Positions 6,966 to 11,575 of a stretch of DNA of 11,575 nt are shown here, one piece after another; the first letter of the stretch is position 1, and every line of letters starts with the position of its first letter. The notes under the pieces were generated by a model that ran no database searches, was not told where the DNA came from, and saw only the letters and a list, made by a program, of their open reading frames with translations. Origin of the DNA: a candidate division TM6 bacterium UASB124 (GTDB lineage Bacteria > Dependentiae > Babeliae > Babeliales > RVW-14); assembly GCA_001468855.1 (NCBI GenBank), contig LDIV01000001.1, positions 464,340 to 475,914 of the forward strand. Direction: 5' to 3'. A program made the translations under genes and the position numbers.

Positions 6966-7960
6966 TGACTTATTCCTCGCCACACAAAAAGTCTTAGTGC
7001 CATTTCAATGCCCAACAAAAGCATGATTATCCAAATAAAACTGGCAAAGGCCTCGTAATAACGGTGAAAAACATTTGTTTCAATTTTTGTCTTCTCTAAA
7101 CGATTAATCGTATCGTATGCATTACGCATTTCTTGCGGATTTTTTGCTCTGAAAAACTTCCCGCCCGTTTGCTCAGCAATGGAGCTCAAAAGTTTTACAT
7201 TAAGTTTTTCCTCCGGTATCCGTATAGCCCCAAACATTGGATGCTTGAAGAAAGCTCCTTCGTCATTACCTATCCCAATGGTATACACCTTGATGCCAAA
7301 CTTTTTTGCCAAATCAACTGCAAGTGGAGGCTCTATTTTTTCTCCAGGAGTTGGATTCCCGTCGGTAAGAAGAATGATTATCTTGCTTTTTGCATGTGAA
7401 TTTTTAAGTCTATTAACGGCTGTTGCAAGCCCAGTCCCAAGCCATGTTTCTTGATAATCAAGTACACCTAACTGAATCGAACCAACAATCTCTTTAAGAA
7501 TTTGTTTATCAAGTGTAAGCGGACAACGAGAAATAACCTCTTTGCCAAAAAGTACAATCCCAATAGGATCATCGAGCCTTTTTTCAATAAATCTAATCGC
7601 TTCACTCTTTGCAACATCTATACGCGTTCTGGGATCTTTTTGATCATCTTGCCGCTCCATACTACCTGATACATCAATCGCTAAAATAATATCAATACCC
7701 TCAATATTAACCCTTGAACGTTCATCAGCCCATTGAGGACGAGCAATAAGAAAAATAAGTCCAAGAAGAGTAAGGCCGCGCAATAAAAAAAGAATTTTCT
7801 TATGATACGTTTTTTTTACAAATCCATAACGTGCAAGGCACTGAGCAAGGGGAAACGTATATTTCGGATGTTTATGAAAACGTAATCGATACAAAAGAAC
7901 AAATAACAATATTGGCAAAAAAATATAAATTATTTCTGGGTATGCGAATTGTAAAAACAT
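6962..7960 (-). CDS. batA: BatA, membrane-anchored VWA-domain protein
   Basis: 332 residues. N-terminal membrane helices (about 7-24 and 57-73) are followed by ARPQW and a VWA domain with a complete MIDAS motif: DVSGS (96-100), T166 and LLTD (187-190). A final helix (about 303-322) anchors the C terminus. The layout is the usual BatA one, and the DVSGSM motif separates it from BatB, which has DISRSM. It lies 17 nt after the plsC-like gene, so it appears to be expressed from a promoter further upstream. Its ribosome site is poor (only TTTTAAGACC before ATG), perhaps limiting BatA synthesis. In many genomes moxR and a DUF58 gene stand just upstream of batA, but not here. Confidence 0.92.
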   Translation of the reverse strand: MFLQFAYPEIIYIFLPILLFVLLYRLRFHKHPKYTFPLAQCLARYGFVKKTYHKKILFLLRGLTLLGLIFLIARPQWADERSRVNIEGIDIILAIDVSGSMERQDDQKDPRTRIDVAKSEAIRFIEKRLDDPIGIVLFGKEVISRCPLTLDKQILKEIVGSIQLGVLDYQETWLGTGLATAVNRLKNSHAKSKIIILLTDGNPTPGEKIEPPLAVDLAKKFGIKVYTIGIGNDEGAFFKHPMFGAIRIPEEKLNVKLLSSIAEQTGGKFFRAKNPQEMRNAYDTINRLEKTKIETNVFHRYYEAFASFIWIIMLLLGIEMALRLFVWRGISQ

Positions 7961-7977
7961 GGTCTTAAAATTTTGAT

Positions 7978-8727
7978 TTATTGTCCCAACTGCTTTTCAA
8001 AGTACTTCTCAAGGAGTCCAACAAATTCATCTGTCTTTGTATTCTCAGCACAGTAAATAGGTTGGCCTATATGTATTGTAACTTGTTGCACAGAGGAATC
8101 AATCAAAAGACTATTTTTAGGAAAAACAGTATGCAATCCAGATACAACAATTGGGATGACCGGACGCTTTAACTTTTGCGCCAAGAGGGCAAATCCCGGG
8201 TAAAACGAATGAACTTTGCCATCTGCATGTCGAGTGCCTTCCGGGAATACCAACGCATGTCGCGGGGCATCCTTAAGCACGTTGTACATGTTCAATAATG
8301 CCATACGTGCATCACGTCCGGAGGTTCTATCTACAAGCACATGCATTCTTCTTAAGAGTGTACCAAAGACAGGAATCTTGGCATAACTCACCTTACTCAT
8401 CCAAACATGCGGATAACTCCCAACAATCATCTCAACAAGGGGGATATCCAATGCAGAGGAATGGTTGGCAATAATAATCGCCGGTTGATCTGGATACTGA
8501 GGTAAATTCTCACGACCATAAATGTTAATACGTACAAAGGATGCTCTAAAGATAAAAGCCCCTATTCTACTTGCAAAAAAATGATAAAAGCGATTGATAC
8601 GAATACGAGCAGGCAAAAGGCTTAAGGGTAAACATATGCATGTTAACGAAACTGGAACAACTGCAAGCCAAAGCGTATACGTAAGGCCTGTTTTGAATGC
8701 ATTAGAAGCTTTTTTTAACAACATCAT
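7978..8727 (-). CDS. plsC: PlsC-family 1-acyl-glycerol-3-phosphate acyltransferase
   Basis: 249 residues, a normal length for PlsC. The enzyme transfers a fatty acyl group to lysophosphatidic acid to give phosphatidic acid at the inner membrane. Visible motifs are the catalytic NHSSALD box (H89 and D94, the HX4D motif) and the substrate-binding FPEGTRH (161-167), with a hydrophobic N-terminal segment (about 14-40). The region SKVSYAKIPVFGTLLRRMHVLVDR between them is also typical. The start overlaps the preceding membrane-protein gene by ATGA, so the two are translationally coupled. The context suggests a link between phospholipid supply and the envelope proteins of this operon. Acylation of another lysophospholipid cannot be excluded. 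Confidence 0.92.
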   Translation of the reverse strand: MMLLKKASNAFKTGLTYTLWLAVVPVSLTCICLPLSLLPARIRINRFYHFFASRIGAFIFRASFVRINIYGRENLPQYPDQPAIIIANHSSALDIPLVEMIVGSYPHVWMSKVSYAKIPVFGTLLRRMHVLVDRTSGRDARMALLNMYNVLKDAPRHALVFPEGTRHADGKVHSFYPGFALLAQKLKRPVIPIVVSGLHTVFPKNSLLIDSSVQQVTIHIGQPIYCAENTKTDEFVGLLEKYFEKQLGQ

Positions 8728-9578
8728 ACATTCTCAAATATATTTGCGGTGTATTGTTCATGTTTTTTGCGGCGATAAAAAGCAAAAAGGATACTCAGCC
8801 AATAATATTCAAGAGCAAAAATAAAATAGCGAACAAGTAATATTTTAATAAGATCTCGCAACGGTACCACGTGTTGTAATAATTGTGTCGGTACATTGTA
8901 GAAAAAGAAATGAGAAGGAGCCTGCGTTACAACAGTATCAACTAAAGCTTTAATGCCAAGATCACATACCCACAATGATATAATTAAAAAAGCAATAAAT
9001 GGCGCGTTATAAAAAACTAAATTTAAAGATCTCTCAAACCCATGGAACATGGACTTTAGTCCACGCGGTGCATCAAGCCAATAAAACAAAACACAATATT
9101 CAACAGTTTTTACTATTGCAGAAATGGCCCATGGAATGGAAGGGATCTGAGTTATTTTAGCCATAATGAGCAGATAAAGACCAATAAATGCAACAAGCGA
9201 AAATACTAATAAAATTTGCAGGTAAAAAAAGAAATAAGTTTTGACGTACACTTTAGGATCTGATCGATCATCCTTTCTGAGCAAAAGCAAAAATGCACTT
9301 GTAATCAAAAACCAGGCAATAGATTGCGCAAGCATGATAAGAACGGCCCCTGAACCCAATACCTTCCCGGCACTCATCTGAGCTTGTGTTGCCTTGGCAA
9401 TTAAATCGCCAAACGTTAAAAATAACAATGCGTCAAAGCCAATTAACCAGCCAAAATACTTTATAAATTGCCAACTGGCGCGAGAAAAAATTCTCAGACT
9501 TTGCTTAAGAAGTGAATAAAATGTTGAAGGAAACACAAGAGCACACGAATTCCACCAGGCTTTCAAGATTGTCTGCAT
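8724..9578 (-). CDS. Polytopic membrane protein of unknown function, paralogue 2
   Basis: 284 residues, not recognised as a known family. I see about six membrane segments (near 38-58, 77-100, 114-142, 148-170, 192-212 and 244-268) and a basic cytosolic tail with RRKKHE. The N-terminal 40 residues are amphipathic, with WWNS and LRIFSRASW. It resembles the gene just upstream in length, topology, an ungapped N-terminal match and the KHE..... F tail motif, so the pair is probably an old duplication. AGGA stands about 7 nt before the start, which is 8 nt after the preceding stop codon. It is coupled to plsC by ATGA. A transport or membrane-homeostasis role is possible but not shown. Confidence 0.8.
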   Translation of the reverse strand: MQTILKAWWNSCALVFPSTFYSLLKQSLRIFSRASWQFIKYFGWLIGFDALLFLTFGDLIAKATQAQMSAGKVLGSGAVLIMLAQSIAWFLITSAFLLLLRKDDRSDPKVYVKTYFFFYLQILLVFSLVAFIGLYLLIMAKITQIPSIPWAISAIVKTVEYCVLFYWLDAPRGLKSMFHGFERSLNLVFYNAPFIAFLIISLWVCDLGIKALVDTVVTQAPSHFFFYNVPTQLLQHVVPLRDLIKILLVRYFIFALEYYWLSILFAFYRRKKHEQYTANIFENV

Positions 9579-9586
9579 ACAAATTC

Positions 9587-10393
9587 CTATTTTTCAGCAA
9601 GAAAGAGATCGGCATGTTCATGCTTAACTTTAATATAAAAAACACATAAAGCAGCAAGACCCAAAACTACCCCAAGCTCTACAAAAATTGCCGTTTGTAC
9701 TGTTGCTACTGTTGCAAACCAACGTGGCAACAATGGCTCGGACAATTTTAATGTAAACAAGGCCCACTCCGGATATATAAATTTAGAAATAATCAAAAGA
9801 GGCAATAATGCGGCAACTGCAATAATACCTATCATAAGAATCAATGCTATCACAATAGCAAGGAAGAATGGCAAGAAATACACCATGGCCTTAAAACCTC
9901 TTATCAAGGACAGATACAATGACTTAAGCGATTGGTCAGAATCAAGAAAAAATAATAACGGCAATGTAATAAGGCTAAAAAAAATGAGGTTGGATGTAAA
10001 AATTCCAACAATAAAGAACAACCAAAAGCTATGTGAATATTTCATAAAATAAGCATAATCTTTTGCTTCAATTGATGGGCGAAGAGCCATAATAATAACG
10101 TAATAAATCATGGCCTGAAAAAACCAGGTAACAAAAACCGCCATCGTTATTTTCAAGAAAAAACCTGATAATGAAGTTACCCACGATGTTGCGAGGGCAT
10201 CAATCCCCAAACCCCACACTAAATAACCAAGCCAAAAAAGCCAGGCAAGAAATAGCCACCAGAAACGATGAATTAAAATTTCCAATGCTCGTTTCCATGT
10301 ACCAAGAGAACCTAAAATGTAAAGTTTTAAGTTCTCTTTTTTAAAGTACACAATGGAATCACGCCAGCAACTGGATATTGTTTTGTTATCCAT
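9587..10393 (-). CDS. Polytopic membrane protein of unknown function, paralogue 1
   Basis: 268 residues from the ATG at 10393, not recognised as a known family. It shows about five or six membrane segments (near 40-65, 78-105, 122-147, 165-205 and 235-258) and ends in a charged tail with KVKHEHADLF. Upstream in-frame ATG codons lie at 10408 and 10396. AGGAGA sits inside the longer reading frame, 7 nt before 10393 and 4 nt before 10396, so 10393 (MDNKTI) is preferred. This is the first gene of the nine-gene operon, with a promoter-like pair upstream. Over the first 43 aligned residues I count 12 identities with the next gene, without gaps. Confidence 0.78.
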   Translation of the reverse strand: MDNKTISSCWRDSIVYFKKENLKLYILGSLGTWKRALEILIHRFWWLFLAWLFWLGYLVWGLGIDALATSWVTSLSGFFLKITMAVFVTWFFQAMIYYVIIMALRPSIEAKDYAYFMKYSHSFWLFFIVGIFTSNLIFFSLITLPLLFFLDSDQSLKSLYLSLIRGFKAMVYFLPFFLAIVIALILMIGIIAVAALLPLLIISKFIYPEWALFTLKLSEPLLPRWFATVATVQTAIFVELGVVLGLAALCVFYIKVKHEHADLFLAEK

Positions 10394-10437
10394 CATCAAT
10401 CTCCTCATACAATAGCTATTTTTGAGTAACAGATGAT

Positions 10438-10466
10438 ACCATACCTGATTCTGAGCTAAAAATCAA
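10438..10466 (-). promoter_or_regulatory. Candidate promoter of the membrane protein/plsC/bat operon
   Basis: On the minus strand TTGATT (10461-10466) is followed after 17 nt by TATGGT (10438-10443). This is a plausible sigma-70 pair with ideal spacing but a weak -10. It lies between the terminator at 10477-10523 and the first operon gene, leaving a leader of about 38 nt. It is the only good candidate in that gap. Confidence 0.45.
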
Positions 10467-10476
10467 AAGATGCGCT

Positions 10477-10523
10477 AACATAAAAAGGGGCGCCAGCATT
10501 ACAGCAGCGCCCCTTTTTATGTT
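10477..10523 (-). terminator. Strong intrinsic terminator after the F-box/ankyrin gene
   Basis: Perfect 17-bp inverted repeat (10477-10493 and 10507-10523) with a 13-nt loop. The arms are AACATAAAAAGGGGCGC and its complement, so the GC-rich core is followed by TTTTT on either strand, making it potentially bidirectional. It starts 13 nt after the stop codon of the gene ending at 10537. Confidence 0.9.
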
Positions 10524-10536
10524 CCAAAAAAACATT

Positions 10537-11508
10537 TTATTGAAAATTTAATTTTCCGCAGCAACACACTACAACTGGCAATTTTGCTGAATTATCAGGA
10601 ACAAGCAATGCAGTATTTTGATGAGTGCGAAATAATTGAACTACTTCACGACTATCAAAAAGCTGTGCTTGCTCAAATATGTAACAAATTTCTCCCCTGC
10701 TTGGTTGATACATATCAAGTAATATTTGTGCTATATCAGCTCGGTTTGCCCTCGCAGCAAGGAGGAGTGTGTAATATAGCGCATCTGTATTGGATACAGA
10801 CCCTTGACGAATATGAGAAAAGGTAAAAATGGTTCCACGAAGTGTTGGATTGGACAACAAAAGCATTGCGTAATCGTAATGGTCATTTTGCATAGCCTTA
10901 CGAAGTATGTCATGAGCTGTACTCTGTGTAACTGCTTGAACAATTTTGGGGCATGAAAGCAACCAAGATAAAAAATGACGATTCTCATTCCATGAAGCAA
11001 ATTGAAATATCGTATTTATATCGAGGATTATCTGTGGTGTTAATACACAATCTTGGCCCTGCATAGCACGTTCTATGATTGGAAAAAGCATTTTTACCAA
11101 TCGTATATTACCATGACGGGCTGCTTCTATCAGACTTATTGTCGGATTAATTCTATTAAATGAATCGCTATGGGCTTGCATAGCAGAGGCACAAGCATAC
11201 AAGAATCTGCTTGTTTTTGCTGCATTACTTAAACTTTGACCATCAAGATTGCCAAGTATTCTAGTGATTAATTCGGGAGGAAGAGCAAGAAACTGAGCTT
11301 GTAATCTTTGTTTCCTTGTTTGAACTCCTCGGATTCCTCTGCTTTCCTCAAAAGCCGCATTTTCTTGGGCCTGTTGTTGAACCTCTTGCAATTCTTCGCT
11401 TAACGTTTTTTTTCGTTTTTTTTCTACTTGCTTTTCTTGTTCAAAAAAGTCATCACGATTTCGCTTCATTGCATTTACCGATGTAGCAACGGCGGCAAGG
11501 AGCAAACT
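10537..11508 (-). CDS. Secreted F-box/ankyrin-like protein, 5' end missing at contig end
   Basis: Genomic coding sequence is open to about 11509, where adapter sequence replaces it, so the start codon is lost. The first residues, SLLLAAVATSVNA, look like the end of a signal peptide (signal peptidase I site VNA), followed by MKRNRDD. Numbering from that Met (11469): KKRKK (17-21) is a basic patch that could be a nuclear localisation signal, and a Gln/Glu-rich helix spans 22-42. An F-box-like domain lies at about 60-97 (FLALPPELITRILGNLDGQS). Degenerate ankyrin-like repeats start at 112 (SLIEAARHGNIRLVKMLF) and continue to about 290. F-box proteins link targets to eukaryotic SCF ubiquitin ligases. 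In bacteria this pairing usually marks host-directed effectors, so such a role is inferred. A TTG at 11505 or the ATG at 11469 could be called as start, but the signal-peptide remnant argues against both. Confidence 0.8.
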   Translation of the reverse strand, partial: SLLLAAVATSVNAMKRNRDDFFEQEKQVEKKRKKTLSEELQEVQQQAQENAAFEESRGIRGVQTRKQRLQAQFLALPPELITRILGNLDGQSLSNAAKTSRFLYACASAMQAHSDSFNRINPTISLIEAARHGNIRLVKMLFPIIERAMQGQDCVLTPQIILDINTIFQFASWNENRHFLSWLLSCPKIVQAVTQSTAHDILRKAMQNDHYDYAMLLLSNPTLRGTIFTFSHIRQGSVSNTDALYYTLLLAARANRADIAQILLDMYQPSRGEICYIFEQAQLFDSREVVQLFRTHQNTALLVPDNSAKLPVVVCCCGKLNFQ

Positions 11509-11509
11509 A

Positions 11510-11575
11510 AGAACGGAAAGACGTCGTGTAGGGGAAGAGAGGAGAACTCCGTGGTCGGCGTAGTATTTAAAAAAA
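11510..11575 (+). other. Illumina adapter read-through and A tail at contig end (artefact)
   Basis: From 11510 the plus strand follows the reverse complement of the Illumina TruSeq universal (P5) adapter. I count 46 of 58 positions identical without gaps, including an unbroken CGTCGTGTAGGGG-like core (CGTCGTGTAGGG shared) and GTGGTCG. The last 8 bases are TAAAAAAA, as expected when reads run past the adapter. Local GC content is visibly higher than in the neighbouring genes. This stretch should be trimmed and not translated. Confidence 0.93.

Noticed and set aside
11509..11575. N-terminal extension of the F-box/ankyrin protein to the window edge (FFKYYADHGVLLSSP...)
   Set aside because: The frame is open, but these bases match the sequencing adapter, so the extension is not genomic coding sequence.
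1..11575. CRISPR array, insertion sequence, tRNA or rRNA
   Set aside because: I saw no regularly spaced repeats, no transposase-like protein with terminal inverted repeats, and no tRNA- or rRNA-like segment in the short gaps between genes.

Overview
The window carries one continuous set of minus-strand genes; I see no credible plus-strand gene. The DNA is AT-rich. The gene content is a Suf Fe-S ATPase, a complete batA-E operon, glycine-zipper lipoproteins, and an F-box/ankyrin protein with an apparent export signal. This suggests a host-associated Gram-negative bacterium. Candidatus Dependentiae (TM6/Babeliae) is my best guess from gene content alone; another intracellular lineage cannot be excluded.

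Layout, in the direction of transcription (right to left). (1) The right edge, 11510-11575, is not genome: it matches the reverse complement of the Illumina TruSeq universal adapter, followed by an A tail, so this is a raw contig end. (2) Up to that artefact lies a 5'-truncated gene for a probably secreted F-box/ankyrin protein, ended by a perfect 17-bp terminator hairpin. (3) From about 10393 to 1739 runs one tightly packed operon of nine genes: two paralogous polytopic membrane proteins, a PlsC-type acyltransferase, BatA, BatB, BatC, BatD, BatE, and a glycine-zipper lipoprotein ending in a double zinc ribbon. Four junctions use 4-nt ATGA overlaps and the others are separated by 8-27 nt. The operon ends in a clear terminator. 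(4) Two tandemly duplicated small glycine-zipper lipoprotein genes follow, each with its own promoter-like element and hairpin. (5) The left edge holds sufC, cut by the window start.

How the genes may work together: BatA and BatB are membrane-anchored VWA proteins, BatC and BatE are periplasmic or membrane TPR proteins, and BatD is a large periplasmic protein with one membrane anchor. Together they are thought to form an envelope complex linked to stress or oxygen tolerance. The MoxR ATPase and DUF58 protein that usually accompany Bat proteins are not in the window. Instead the operon contains a phospholipid acyltransferase, two membrane proteins of unknown role and an envelope lipoprotein, which points to an envelope-maintenance role. 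The most unusual items are the zinc-ribbon lipoprotein, the truncated F-box/ankyrin protein and the adapter-derived contig end.
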